Under the pieces are notes generated by a model. That model ran no database searches and was not told the origin of the DNA. It saw only the letters and a list, made by a program, of their open reading frames with translations. 64,000 nt of DNA, from contig NZ_CP045740.1 in NCBI RefSeq assembly GCF_009650765.1, positions 6,424,001 to 6,488,000 on the forward strand. The letters run 5' to 3'. The DNA comes from Streptomyces sp. SUK 48 (GTDB lineage Bacteria; Actinomycetota; Actinomycetes; Streptomycetales; Streptomycetaceae). Within the stretch, counting starts at the first letter, position 1. Every line of letters begins with the position of its first letter. Positions 1-8,346 of this stretch are shown here, piece after piece. The position numbers and the translations under genes are program-made.

Positions 1-468
1 AAGGCGCGTGACCGCTGGCCCGACGTCGGCGGCATGGAACTTCACCAGAGCGACGCACCGGCATACCTGCGGGACACGTCCACGATCTTCGATGCGATCT
101 ACAGCGTCTTCGGCGCAGCCTGGTTCACCGACCCCGGCCTGCTGCTGCCCCTCATCCACGGCAGTCTCCGGCCGGGCGGCGTCTTCGCCTTCTCTCAGCG
201 CCCTCCGGTAGAAGGCTGCTACGGCTGCCAGGCGTCCTACATCCCCCGCGGAGCCGACGAAGATCCGGCCATCGTGAAACGATGGGACTACGAGCCCGAG
301 ATCTGGTGCTCACGGCTCGAGGACCACGGGTTCGCCGAGGTGACCGCCACCGTGCTCCCGGCCCCGGAGCAGGACACGCGCACCACAGGCACGCTTCTGG
401 TCCGCGCCGTACGGGGAGACTCACCTGTCGCCCGGCGTCCGGACGAATCAAGAAACCAGGACTGGTGA
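1..468 (+). CDS. Class I SAM-dependent methyltransferase, C-terminal part (cut by window edge)
   Basis: The frame is open from base 1, so the gene starts outside the window; an internal ATG at 34 is not needed as a start. The visible 155 residues contain a segment resembling the post-motif region of class I methyltransferases (D-x-I-Y-S-V-F-G, then L-x-P-G-G near residue 57) and a C-terminal strand typical of the Rossmann-like fold. The SAM-binding motif I would lie upstream. The substrate cannot be told. Its stop lies about 100 bp from the 3' end of the tRNA-Leu, on the side where tRNA-targeting elements insert, so it may belong to an accessory segment. The family call is moderately secure. 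Confidence 0.6.
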   Translation, partial: KARDRWPDVGGMELHQSDAPAYLRDTSTIFDAIYSVFGAAWFTDPGLLLPLIHGSLRPGGVFAFSQRPPVEGCYGCQASYIPRGADEDPAIVKRWDYEPEIWCSRLEDHGFAEVTATVLPAPEQDTRTTGTLLVRAVRGDSPVARRPDESRNQDW

Positions 469-540
469 GGTGCCAGGCCGTTTCCCGTCCTCGATGGTCT
501 TCCGGATTCACGACTGGAGGCACGGGGAGGTCACGAACGC

Positions 541-564
541 AAAAAACCCCAGATCAACTGGGGT
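541..564 (-). terminator. Rho-independent terminator of tRNA-Leu
   Basis: A perfect 7-bp stem (546-552 with 558-564) and a 5-nt loop are followed on the minus strand by a run of T (plus-strand A541-545). It lies just past the tRNA 3' end and has the classic intrinsic-terminator form, which is uncommon in Streptomyces. Confidence 0.8.
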
Positions 565-570
565 CTCTGC

Positions 571-658
571 TGGTGTCCGAGGGGGGACTTGAACCCCCAC
601 GCCCGATAAAGGGCACTAGCACCTCAAGCTAGCGCGTCTGCCATTCCGCCACCCGGAC
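571..658 (-). tRNA. tRNA-Leu (anticodon GAG), CCA encoded
   Basis: On the minus strand the acceptor strand GTCCGGG pairs with CTCGGAC, followed by discriminator A and an encoded CCA. The anticodon stem CTAGC/GCTAG holds the loop TTGAGGT, so the anticodon is GAG and reads CUC leucine codons, which are abundant in Streptomyces. There is a long variable arm, as expected for a class II tRNA, and a T arm GGGGG-TTCAAGT-CCCCC. Length is 85 nt plus CCA. A terminator follows at 541-564. Confidence 0.95.
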
Positions 659-870
659 AAGGTGTCTGTCGTGCGCGGTGTTCCCTCGGCGGGGTTTTCC
701 TCGCGGCGACAGAGGAAACATTACCAGGCTTTCGGGGGTGGCTGATCACCCCCGGTCCGGGGCCGGCGGGCGTGAACGGCGTGTGACGGGCCGGGACCGG
801 TCTTGGGCCCGGGCCGCGCGCGGAGAGAGGATGAGGGGGACCCACCAGCAGGGAAGCGGGAGGAAGCAGC

Positions 871-2196
871 GTGAGCGAGAAGGACACGGCCCAGGGCATC
901 ACCGGTGAGGACGAGGTCGTCGACCTCTGCCGCGACCTGATCCGGTTCGACACCAGCAACTACGGCGACCACTCCGGGCCCGGCGAGCGCCAGGCCGCCG
1001 AGTGGGTCGCCGAGAAGCTGGCGGAGGTCGGCCTGGAGCCGAAGATCTACGAGTCCCACCCCGGCCGCGCCTCCACCGTGGCCCGCATCGCGGGGGAGGA
1101 CCCCTCCCGGCCCGCCCTGCTGATCCACGGCCACCTGGACGTCGTACCGGCCAACGCCGACGACTGGACCCACCACCCCTTCTCCGGCGAGATCGCCGAC
1201 GGGTGCGTCTGGGGGCGCGGGGCGGTCGACATGAAGGACATGGACGCCATGACCCTCGCGGTGGTGCGCGACCGGCTGCGCAGCGGGCGGCGGCCCCCGC
1301 GCGACATCGTCGTCGCCTTCCTCGCCGACGAGGAGGCGGGCGGCACCTTCGGCGCCCGTCACCTGGTCGACCACCACCCCGAGCTGTTCGAGGGCGTCAC
1401 CGAGGCGATCAGCGAGGTCGGCGGCTTCTCCTTCACCGTGAACGAGCAGCGGCGGCTCTATCTGATCCAGACGGCCGAGAAGGGCATGCACTGGATGAAG
1501 CTCACCGTGGCCGGCACCGCCGGGCACGGCTCCATGATCCACCGCGACAACGCCATCACCGAGCTGTCCGAGGCGGTCGCCCGCGTCGGCCGCCACACGT
1601 TCCCGGTCCGCGTCACCAAGACCACCCGGGCCTTCCTCGACGAGCTGGGCGACGCGCTCGGCACCGAGCTGGACCCCGAGGACATGCAGGCGACCATCGC
1701 CAAGCTCGGCGGCATCGCCAAGCTGATCGGCGCGACCCTGAGCAACACCGCCAACCCGACCCAGCTGAACGCCGGTTACAAGGTCAACGTCATCCCCGGC
1801 GAGGCCACCGCGCACATCGACGGCCGCTTCCTGCCCGGGTACGAGGAGGAGTTCCTCGGCGACCTCGACCGGCTGCTCGGCCCGCACGTGCGCCGCGAGG
1901 ACGTGCACGCGGACAAGGCCGTCGAGACCAGCTTCGACGGGGCGCTGGTCGAGGCCATGCAGTCCGCGCTGCTCGCCGAGGACCCCATCGCCAAGGCGAT
2001 CCCGTACATGCTCTCCGGCGGCACCGACGCCAAGTCCTTCGACGACCTCGGCATCCGCGGCTTCGGCTTCGCCCCGCTGAAGCTGCCGCCGGAGCTGGAC
2101 TTCGCCGGCATGTTCCACGGCGTGGACGAGCGGGTGCCGGTGGACGGTCTCCAGTTCGGCGTGCGGGTGCTCGACCGGTTCATCGACGCCTCCTGA
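871..2196 (+). CDS. M20-family metallopeptidase (dipeptidase/deacylase-like)
   Basis: A 441-residue cytoplasmic zinc hydrolase. The M20 signatures are present: HGHLDVVP (metal-binding His and catalytic Asp) near residue 88, GRGAVDMKD near 116 with a bridging Asp, and ADEEAGG near 152 with the general-base Glu pair. A dimerisation lid domain should occupy roughly residues 200-330. M20 enzymes hydrolyse peptide or acyl-amino-acid bonds; the substrate here is unknown. The start is GTG at 871, about 6 nt after a GGAGGAA ribosome site. The 3' end is duplicated in the DNA (see repeat 2179-2248). Confidence 0.88.
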   Translation: MSEKDTAQGITGEDEVVDLCRDLIRFDTSNYGDHSGPGERQAAEWVAEKLAEVGLEPKIYESHPGRASTVARIAGEDPSRPALLIHGHLDVVPANADDWTHHPFSGEIADGCVWGRGAVDMKDMDAMTLAVVRDRLRSGRRPPRDIVVAFLADEEAGGTFGARHLVDHHPELFEGVTEAISEVGGFSFTVNEQRRLYLIQTAEKGMHWMKLTVAGTAGHGSMIHRDNAITELSEAVARVGRHTFPVRVTKTTRAFLDELGDALGTELDPEDMQATIAKLGGIAKLIGATLSNTANPTQLNAGYKVNVIPGEATAHIDGRFLPGYEEEFLGDLDRLLGPHVRREDVHADKAVETSFDGALVEAMQSALLAEDPIAKAIPYMLSGGTDAKSFDDLGIRGFGFAPLKLPPELDFAGMFHGVDERVPVDGLQFGVRVLDRFIDAS

Positions 2197-2248
2197 GCGC
2201 CTTCATCGACGCCTTCTGAGCGGCCGCCGGTTCGACGCCTCCTGAGCG
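2179..2248 (+). repeat. Three imperfect copies of the peptidase gene end, stop codon included
   Basis: A unit encoding F-I-D-A-S-stop recurs at 2179-2199, 2202-2222 and, with 3 bases lost, 2231-2248. Each copy carries a TGA followed by GCG. Only the first is in frame. This looks like local slippage duplication at the gene end. Confidence 0.75.
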
Positions 2249-2410
2249 GCCGCCGGGGCGTTCGAGCAGGGCCGCCTCGGTTTCGGCCGCGCGTTCGAGA
2301 TCGACTGAGAAGGGTGAATGCGACCATAAGCTCGTAGCTCCATTACTCCCTCCTCGTTACAGGTGATGCGACCCCGCACCTTGGGGCCGCCTTGCCAACG
2401 AGGAGGAACA

Positions 2411-2644
2411 ATGATCAAGAAGGTCGTCGCTGCCGCGGCTGCCACCGGTGGGCTGGTTCTCGCGGGCGCGGGCCTGGCCGTCGCCGACTCCGGTGCCCAG
2501 GGTGCCGCCCTGAACTCCCCGGGTGTCGTCTCCGGCAACGTCATCCAGGTGCCCGTGCACGTTCCGGTGAACGTGTGCGGCGACACGATCAACGTGATCG
2601 GGCTCCTGAACCCCGCCTTCGGCAACACCTGCGTCAACGGCTGA
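2411..2644 (+). CDS. chpH: Short chaplin ChpH
   Basis: A 77-residue secreted hydrophobin-like protein. It has an N-terminal signal peptide (K-K-V followed by an Ala/Gly-rich core, cleaved near A-V-A-D at about 25) and one chaplin domain with G-N-V-I-Q-V-P-V-H-V-P-V-N-V-C-G and L-N-P-A-F-G-N-T-C. The two Cys would form the intramolecular disulfide; a Cys-free chaplin would instead suggest ChpE. Chaplins self-assemble into amyloid fibrils that coat aerial hyphae and lower surface tension. The start at 2411 sits 5 nt after AGGAGGA; an upstream in-frame ATG at 2363 lacks a ribosome site and would spoil the signal peptide. It lies directly upstream of chpC. Confidence 0.93.
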   Translation: MIKKVVAAAAATGGLVLAGAGLAVADSGAQGAALNSPGVVSGNVIQVPVHVPVNVCGDTINVIGLLNPAFGNTCVNG

Positions 2645-2695
2645 CACCGGTTCCCCGCAGGGGCTTTCCACCCCGAGGGGCGTCTTCTTCCAGCC

Positions 2696-2744
2696 GTCGG
2701 CCTCGGAGCGCGCGCCATGTGCTCCGAGGCCGACCGGCCTTTTC
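2696..2744 (+). terminator. Terminator after chpH
   Basis: A perfect 14-bp stem (2696-2709 with 2721-2734) and an 11-nt loop are followed by CGGCCTTTT. It separates chpH from chpC, so chpC probably has its own promoter. Confidence 0.75.
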
Positions 2745-2784
2745 CAGACAGTGAAGGCAAGCGAAGGCAGGGGGGTACGCAGCA

Positions 2785-3576
2785 ATGCGACCAGGAACCC
2801 GTAAAGGTCTGATGACCATGGCGGCGGCGACCGGGGTACTCGCCGCCGCGACCGGTATGGCACACGCGGACGCGGGCGCGTCCGGCGCCGCCACCGGTTC
2901 ACCCGGCGTCCTGTCCGGCAACACCGTGCAGGCACCGGTCCATGTGCCGGTGAACGTGTGCGGCAACACCGTCAACGTCGTCGGGCTCCTCAACCCGGCG
3001 ATGGGCAACGCCTGCACCAACTCCGGCGGCGGCCACGGTGGTCAGGGCCACGGCGGCGCCGGCGGTTCGGGCGGCTCGAGCGCGGGCGGCCACACCTCCG
3101 GCTCGCCGGGCGTGGGATCGGGCAACACCGTCCAGGTGCCGATCGACGTCCCGGTGAACGCGTGCGGCAACAGCGTCGACGTCGTCGGCGTGGGCAACCC
3201 GGCCCTGGGCAACCACTGCTCCAACGGCGGCGGTACGCCCAGCACCCCGCCGGGCGGCGGCCACACCATCCCGCCGAGCCACCCCGGCCACCCGGGCCAG
3301 CCGAGTCACCCCGGTCACCCGAGTCACCCCGGCCACCCGAGCCACCCGACTCAGCCGGGCACGCCGACCACCCCAGGCAAGCCGAGCACCCCGGGCACCC
3401 CGGCGACCCCGCCCGCCCACCAGGTGCACGTGCCGCAGGCGCCCCCGGCGTCCGTGACCACGGGGCAGCTCGCGCACACCGGCAGCGACCTGCCGCTGGG
3501 CCTCGCGCTGCCGGCCGGCGCGGGCGCGCTGATCGCGGGCGCCGTGCTCTACCGCAAGGCACGGGCCGGGGCCTGA
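2785..3576 (+). CDS. chpC: Long chaplin ChpC, sortase-anchored
   Basis: A 263-residue cell-wall-anchored chaplin. It has a signal peptide ending near A-H-A-D, a first chaplin domain at about 30-75 (two Cys), a Gly/Ser/His linker, and a second chaplin domain at about 108-150 (two Cys). A Pro/Thr/His-rich stalk with repeated H-P-G-H-P-S units covers about 160-225. A C-terminal LAHTG sorting motif near residue 230 is followed by a hydrophobic segment and a basic tail. Sortases join LAXTG proteins to peptidoglycan; long chaplins are thought to anchor the short chaplins at the hyphal surface. The start is ATG 2785, with a modest ribosome site. It follows chpH, as in S. coelicolor. Confidence 0.93.
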   Translation: MRPGTRKGLMTMAAATGVLAAATGMAHADAGASGAATGSPGVLSGNTVQAPVHVPVNVCGNTVNVVGLLNPAMGNACTNSGGGHGGQGHGGAGGSGGSSAGGHTSGSPGVGSGNTVQVPIDVPVNACGNSVDVVGVGNPALGNHCSNGGGTPSTPPGGGHTIPPSHPGHPGQPSHPGHPSHPGHPSHPTQPGTPTTPGKPSTPGTPATPPAHQVHVPQAPPASVTTGQLAHTGSDLPLGLALPAGAGALIAGAVLYRKARAGA

Positions 3577-3614
3577 CCCGGCGGACGATCATGCCGTGAC
3601 GGACGGCACATGAG

Positions 3615-3646
3615 GAGCGGGTCCGGCCCTGTGGGCGGGCCCGCTC
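3615..3646 (+). terminator. Terminator after chpC
   Basis: An inverted repeat GAGCGGG/CCCGCTC (3615-3621 with 3640-3646), with further pairing inside, lies 39 bp after the chpC stop and is followed by a T-containing tract. It may serve both this gene and the convergent small gene at 3686-3874. Confidence 0.6.
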
Positions 3647-3685
3647 CGCCTCTTTCGCGCCGTTGTCGCCCTCAGCGGTGCCGCC

Positions 3686-3874
3686 TCACCAGGTGGCCCG
3701 CACCTGGCGGATGATCCGCCGCCGCAGCCGGACCTTGCGGCTGCCGTCGCGCAGCAGGCTCAGGCGGTCCAACTCCCAGTGTCCGTACTCGGCATGGTCC
3801 GTCAGCAGACGTGCGGTCTCCTTGCGGGACACCCCGCGAGGGACATACACGTCGACAAATTCGTATTCCGGCAT
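3686..3874 (-). CDS. Small conserved DUF5703-type protein
   Basis: A 62-residue basic protein beginning M-P-E-Y-E-F-V-D-V-Y-V-P-R-G-V-S and rich in Arg at its C terminus. From memory it matches the DUF5703 family, which is nearly invariant among streptomycetes. It has no signal peptide or membrane segment. A possible reading is a small nucleic-acid- or protein-binding factor, but no function is known. It is divergent from the gene at 3922, with a 47-bp gap that must hold both promoters. Confidence 0.75.
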   Translation of the reverse strand: MPEYEFVDVYVPRGVSRKETARLLTDHAEYGHWELDRLSLLRDGSRKVRLRRRIIRQVRATW

Positions 3875-3921
3875 CGCATCTATTGTGCGGGCTGGTGCCC
3901 GGTACGGATAGCGTCTGCACT

Positions 3922-4704
3922 ATGTCTGATGCTGCGCAGCCCACCGCTGCCGAGGTACGCGCCGCCGCCGAGGCGATCAAGACCGCGCTCGACCGTCACC
4001 TGGCGGCGGTCGAACGCAGGTCGGGAGACGACGACCCGGCCGTCTTCGAGGCGTTCAACCAGCTGGCCGCGGCCGCCGAGGTGTACGACGAGCTGCTCTA
4101 CGACCGCTACGACGAGGTCACCCCCTTCGAGATCCCCGGCGCCGACGAGACGCTGCCGCCGTACGCGGGCCCCGAGGAGCCCCACGCGATCAGCGTGCTG
4201 ATCCGCCGCGACTACACCGTGGCGGAGCCCCAGCGGCTGCTGGCCCAGGCCGAGCGGGTCGAGGCCGCGGAGGACTTCGAGGACCTCGCCGGCCTGGACG
4301 AGGACGCCGCCGGCACCGTCCCCGGGGCGCTGGGCCTGCTCTTCGGCGAGTTCGAACCGGACGAGATCGCCTCCCGGCACAAGGAGTTCGGCCTGGAGGA
4401 GGGCGACTCCACGCTCTGGGTCACCGCGGCCGACGAGGCCCCGGAGGCCGGGGAGTGGCTGGAGGCCCCCTTCGAGCACTTCGATCCACAGGCGGTCGTG
4501 TGCCGCTTCGACGTCAGCGCGGTGTTCGACGACGAGGACGACGAACACGACGACGAACACGATGAGCACGACGACACCGACCCGGACGCCGACGACGACC
4601 TGGAATTCGTGGACGACGAGGACCTGGAAGAGCACGACGGCGCGCAGGGCGACGCGCACGACGGCGAGGCCGACGGCGCGGGCGTCCGGGGCGCCGGCAG
4701 GTGA
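3922..4704 (+). CDS. Acidic conserved hypothetical protein
   Basis: A 260-residue cytoplasmic protein of unknown function. The first 190 residues look globular, with helical segments (A-E-V-R-A-A-A-E-A-I-K) and an I-R-R-D-Y-T-V strand. The last 65 residues are an extreme Asp/Glu/His tail with repeated D-D-E-H units, probably disordered and possibly metal- or cation-binding. The start at 3922 is chosen because it begins directly after TCTGCACT, a likely leader end; an upstream in-frame ATG would overlap the divergent small gene. Homologues seem widespread in Streptomyces, but I know no characterised member. Confidence 0.75.
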   Translation: MSDAAQPTAAEVRAAAEAIKTALDRHLAAVERRSGDDDPAVFEAFNQLAAAAEVYDELLYDRYDEVTPFEIPGADETLPPYAGPEEPHAISVLIRRDYTVAEPQRLLAQAERVEAAEDFEDLAGLDEDAAGTVPGALGLLFGEFEPDEIASRHKEFGLEEGDSTLWVTAADEAPEAGEWLEAPFEHFDPQAVVCRFDVSAVFDDEDDEHDDEHDEHDDTDPDADDDLEFVDDEDLEEHDGAQGDAHDGEADGAGVRGAGR

Positions 4705-4812
4705 CCTCGGCGGCGGTGCCGTGACGGCGCGAAGCCGGTACGGCACCGCCGCACAGCGCCGCCACGGGTGATCCTCACCACGGCGGCGCCGGGGCCCCGG
4801 TCCGTCGGGCCC

Positions 4813-7227
4813 TCAGTCCGTCGGCGGCTGCGGGCGCAGCAGGGTCGCCAGCCGGGTCGTACGGGGCTTGGCCGGGATCTCCGCGACCGCCTGCGGAAGG
4901 GCCCCCTCGACGCCGTGGACCACGGAGAGATGCCGCTCGCCCCGGCCGAACGCCGTGTACACCCACGGCCTGCTCAGCGCCTGGGCGGCGTCGCCGGGCA
5001 GCACCACGACCGCCGCGGGCCAGCGACCGCCCACCGCCTGGTGCGCGGTCAGCGCCCACCCGTGCCGCACCCACGCCTCGACCCGCTCCCGCGGTACGAC
5101 CACGGGGGCGCCCGCGCAGGACAGGTGCAGCCCCTCGGCGTCGGCCCTCACCACCGTGCCCGGCAGGGTCCGGCCGGGGGCGGGGGAGTAGGCGATCCGG
5201 TCGCCGGGGTCGAAGCCGCCGAACCGGCCGGGGCCGGGGTTGAGGCGCTCCTTCAGGGCGGAGTTGAGGGCCCGGGTACCGGCCGCGCCGCCATGGCCCG
5301 GCGTGATCACCACCGTGCCCTCGACGGGCACCCCGAAGGCCCGCGGCACCGAGTCCGCGACCAGCTGCACAGTGCGGTGCACGGCCTCGCCCGCGTCCCG
5401 CACCGGCACGATCACGACCTCCTTGCCGGGCGCCTCGACCTGGTTCAGCTCGCCGATGCCGATCCCGGAGACCAGCTCGCCGATCGGACCGGGGTCGGGC
5501 AGCCGGGAGGCGATCTGGGGGCAGGCGCGGGCCGCGAGCAGGTCGGCGAAGACCCGTCCCGGACCGGCCGACCACAGCAGCGCCGGATCCCCGCTGAGCA
5601 CCAGCCGCGCCCCGTCGGGCAGCGACTCCACCAGCATCGCCGCGCTCTCCACGTCCAGTTGGGGCGCGTCCAGCACGATCAGCAGGTCCAGCTCCAGCGC
5701 TCCGTCCCCGTCCCGGCCCGGCCCCTCGGCCCCGGCCAGCAGCCCGGCGACCGTGCCCGCGCCCGCCCCTCGCACCGGTGGCAGCGCGGCGAGACGGTCG
5801 CGGCCGTCGGGGGTGTGGCACACGGCCAGGGTCCGCAGGCCCGCGTCCCGGGCGGCGCCGAGCAGTGCCGCCGGTTCGGCGCGGGAGGCGTCGCCGCCGG
5901 TGTGCAGGACCAGGCCGTGCCCGGCGACCGCGCGGGCCAGCTCGGCGGCGCCGCCCGACAGCGCCGCGACGACCGGCGCCCAGGTCTCCCCGGCTTCCTG
6001 GGCCGGGGAGTTGATCAGCCGGGCCAGGCCGTCGGCGAGGCTCTCCTCGGCCATGGCGTACCGCTCCAGGGCGATGAGCACCCGCACCGGGCGCTCCGCC
6101 TCCTCCCCCTCCTCGTCGTCCGCCGCCCGCGTGGCCGGGGCGCCCGCCTCCTCCAGGGCGTCCTCGAACACCAGCGCCTCGCCCTCGGCCAGAGCGCTCT
6201 GCACGGCCTCGTCCGGGTCCGGCACGCCCCGCTGGGCCAGGGCCGCGGTGAGCGAGGGCAGCTCCAGGGCGGTGTGCCCGGCGAGGGCCGCCTGCTCCAG
6301 CAGCCAGACCGTCACCGCCCGGCCTCGCCGCTCGTCCTGCGGCCCGCACTCGGCGCCGAGCAGCGCCCGCGCGAAACCGTCCGCCTGCTCGGGGCGCACC
6401 CCGGGGACCCGCAGCAACTGCCAGGGGTCCTCCCGCAGCAGGTCTGCGGCACCCTCGCCGAGCACCGCGGCGGCCTGCTGCCCCAGCGCCTCCGGGGCAC
6501 CACCCTCCGCGAGCACCCGCCGTACGGCCTCCACCGTCCGCGGTGAGGGCCCGGCCGGCGCGGGAGCGGGGGCAGGGGTGGGTTGCTCCTGACGCCTCGG
6601 CTCCGGCTCGGGTACCGGGCGGACCGGGGCGGCCGGGGTGGCCGCGGGGCCCGGCTCGGGCGCTCGCTCGGGCGCGGGCCGCGAGGGCTCCGCGAAGACC
6701 GTGGACGCCGGCTTCCCGCCGCCCTCCACCGCCCGCACCGCGGCCAGCAGATCGGCCGCCGTCCCGCTCAGCTTGGCGCCGCTCTCGACCGGCCCCGCCC
6801 GCTCCGCCCTGCGCCGCTCGATCCGTTCCCGCTCCACCCGCTGCGCCGCCAACTCGGCCGCCGCCTCGGACAACTCCGGCTTCCCGGCACCATCGGCCGC
6901 CGACTCCGCCGACTCCGCCGACTCCGCCGACTCCGACGCCGCCTCGCCCGCGCCGCCGCCCTCCACCTCGGACGTCTCAGATGTTTCGGATGTCTCAGAC
7001 GTCTCGGACACCCCGGAGGTCTCGGATGCCCCGGCCACCTCGGACACCGCGGACGCGCCGTCGCCGTCACCCTCGTCCGCCGCGAGACCGCCCCCGGCCG
7101 CCCCGGAGTCCCCGGCCGTCCCGCCCGACGCGTCCGGAGTATCCGACGCACCCGGCGCTCCCTGCGCCCGCGGCGTCTCCGGCGTCCCCGGCCCCGTTTC
7201 CTCCGTGGTCTCCGGTTCCGTGCTCAC
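4813..7227 (-). CDS. Helix-hairpin-helix protein with a degenerate RecD2-like NTPase fold
   Basis: An 804-residue protein. Residues 1-230 are low-complexity (Ser/Glu/Thr triplet repeats, then Pro-rich). Residues about 232-291 resemble tandem helix-hairpin-helix DNA-binding motifs of RecD2. Residues about 430-790 follow the RecD2 superfamily-1 helicase order. Where the P-loop TGGPGTGKT is expected there is TGGDASRAE near 440, so the ATP-binding Lys is gone. A Walker B-like L-L-I-V-L-D-A-P follows, then a good match to helicase motif III (SGDPALLWSAGPGRV near 546) and a motif VI-like A-L-T-A-H-Q-A-V-G near 722. It is therefore probably not an active helicase. GTG start at 7227; it overlaps the upstream aldo/keto reductase stop by 4 bp, so translation is likely coupled. 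Confidence 0.8.
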   Translation of the reverse strand: MSTEPETTEETGPGTPETPRAQGAPGASDTPDASGGTAGDSGAAGGGLAADEGDGDGASAVSEVAGASETSGVSETSETSETSETSEVEGGGAGEAASESAESAESAESAADGAGKPELSEAAAELAAQRVERERIERRRAERAGPVESGAKLSGTAADLLAAVRAVEGGGKPASTVFAEPSRPAPERAPEPGPAATPAAPVRPVPEPEPRRQEQPTPAPAPAPAGPSPRTVEAVRRVLAEGGAPEALGQQAAAVLGEGAADLLREDPWQLLRVPGVRPEQADGFARALLGAECGPQDERRGRAVTVWLLEQAALAGHTALELPSLTAALAQRGVPDPDEAVQSALAEGEALVFEDALEEAGAPATRAADDEEGEEAERPVRVLIALERYAMAEESLADGLARLINSPAQEAGETWAPVVAALSGGAAELARAVAGHGLVLHTGGDASRAEPAALLGAARDAGLRTLAVCHTPDGRDRLAALPPVRGAGAGTVAGLLAGAEGPGRDGDGALELDLLIVLDAPQLDVESAAMLVESLPDGARLVLSGDPALLWSAGPGRVFADLLAARACPQIASRLPDPGPIGELVSGIGIGELNQVEAPGKEVVIVPVRDAGEAVHRTVQLVADSVPRAFGVPVEGTVVITPGHGGAAGTRALNSALKERLNPGPGRFGGFDPGDRIAYSPAPGRTLPGTVVRADAEGLHLSCAGAPVVVPRERVEAWVRHGWALTAHQAVGGRWPAAVVVLPGDAAQALSRPWVYTAFGRGERHLSVVHGVEGALPQAVAEIPAKPRTTRLATLLRPQPPTD
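6899..7030 (-). repeat. Two adjacent 9-bp coding microsatellites
   Basis: GACTCCGCC is repeated four times near 6902-6937, encoding S-A-E repeats. Next to it lies a run of about seven diverged GAYGTYTCR units near 6969-7030, encoding S-E-T repeats. Both keep frame and sit in the disordered N-terminal part of the RecD2-like protein. The second block is visibly less GC-rich than its surroundings. Copy number is likely variable between strains. Confidence 0.8.
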
Positions 7228-8207
7228 AGCGTGCTCCAGTCGTGATCGGGATAGCGGTGCAAGGGCGCCGACACATCGTCCAGCGCCCGGCAGATCTCGT
7301 CAGGAAGACTAAGCGCCTCCACTGACAACGCCGCCGTGAGCTGCTGCGCGGTGCGCGCGCCGACGATCGGGGCGGTGACGCCGGGGCGGTCGCGGACCCA
7401 GGCGAGCGCCACCTGGAGCGGGGTGACCGCGAGCCCGTCGGCGGCCGTCGTCACCGCGTCCACGATGCGCGTCGCCGTGTCGTCCAGATACGGCTCCACG
7501 AACGGCGCCAGATGCTCGGACGCGCCGCGCGAGTCCGCGGGCGTGCCGTGCCGGTACTTCCCGGTCAGCACGCCCCGGCCGAGCGGCGAGGAGGGCAGCA
7601 GGCCCACGCCCAGGTCCAGCGCGGCGGGCAGCACCTCGCGCTCCACGCCCCGCTGGAGCAGCGAGTACTCCATCTGCGTGCTGGCCAGCCGGGTGCGGGT
7701 GCCCGGCGCCGCGAGCTGCCAGGTGGCGGCCTTGGCGAGCTGCCAGCCGCAGAAGTTGGACACGCCCGCGTACCGGGCCCGGCCGCTGGCCACCGCTATG
7801 TCCAGGGCCTGGAGCGTCTCCTCCAGCGGGGTCCCGGGGTCGTACGCGTGGATGTGCCACAGGTCCACATGGTCCGTGCCCAGGCGGACCAGCGAGGCGT
7901 CCAGCGCGGCGAGCAGGTGGCCGCGGGAGCCGTCGAAGCGGCGCCCGGGGTCCGCGACGCTGCCCGCCTTCGTGGAGAGGACCAGGTCGCGGCGCGGTAC
8001 GAGCCGTTCCATCAGCCGCCCGAGCAGATACTCCGCCTCCCCGCCGCCGTACACGTCCGCGGTGTCGACGAGGGTGCCGCCGGCCTCCCAGAACGCCTTG
8101 AGCATGTCCGCGGCGTCATGCTCCTCGGTGTCCCGGCCCCAGGTGAGGGTGCCGAGTCCGATCCGGGACACACGCAGGCCGGTACGGCCGAGATGCCTCT
8201 GCTCCAT
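7224..8207 (-). CDS. Aldo/keto reductase
   Basis: A 327-residue cytosolic NADPH-dependent oxidoreductase with a TIM barrel. The catalytic tetrad is visible: Asp and Tyr in V-D-T-A-D-V-Y-G-G (residues 48-56), Lys in L-S-T-K-A-G near 81, and His in L-W-H-I-H near 118. The C-terminal cofactor region P-I-V-G-A-R-T-A-Q-Q is standard for the large bacterial AKR group. The substrate is unknown. Its TGA overlaps the GTG of the downstream RecD2-like gene, giving a two-gene coupled transcript. It is divergent from the LLM oxidoreductase at 8347. Confidence 0.9.
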   Translation of the reverse strand: MEQRHLGRTGLRVSRIGLGTLTWGRDTEEHDAADMLKAFWEAGGTLVDTADVYGGGEAEYLLGRLMERLVPRRDLVLSTKAGSVADPGRRFDGSRGHLLAALDASLVRLGTDHVDLWHIHAYDPGTPLEETLQALDIAVASGRARYAGVSNFCGWQLAKAATWQLAAPGTRTRLASTQMEYSLLQRGVEREVLPAALDLGVGLLPSSPLGRGVLTGKYRHGTPADSRGASEHLAPFVEPYLDDTATRIVDAVTTAADGLAVTPLQVALAWVRDRPGVTAPIVGARTAQQLTAALSVEALSLPDEICRALDDVSAPLHRYPDHDWSTL

Positions 8208-8346
8208 GACCGCGAGATTACTGGCCGGAACGAGTGGGGTGGGAAGCCTGTGGACAACTCACGCGGGCCCGCGCGGGGCGCCGCCCGCGTCCCCGCGCTA
8301 AGGTCTGCGCCACAGGGACGTTACTCATGGGTAAGGGGAATCGGCC

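Noticed and set aside
3280..3420. Possible CRISPR-like short repeats
   Set aside because: These are coding Pro/His repeats inside the chpC stalk, with no spacers.
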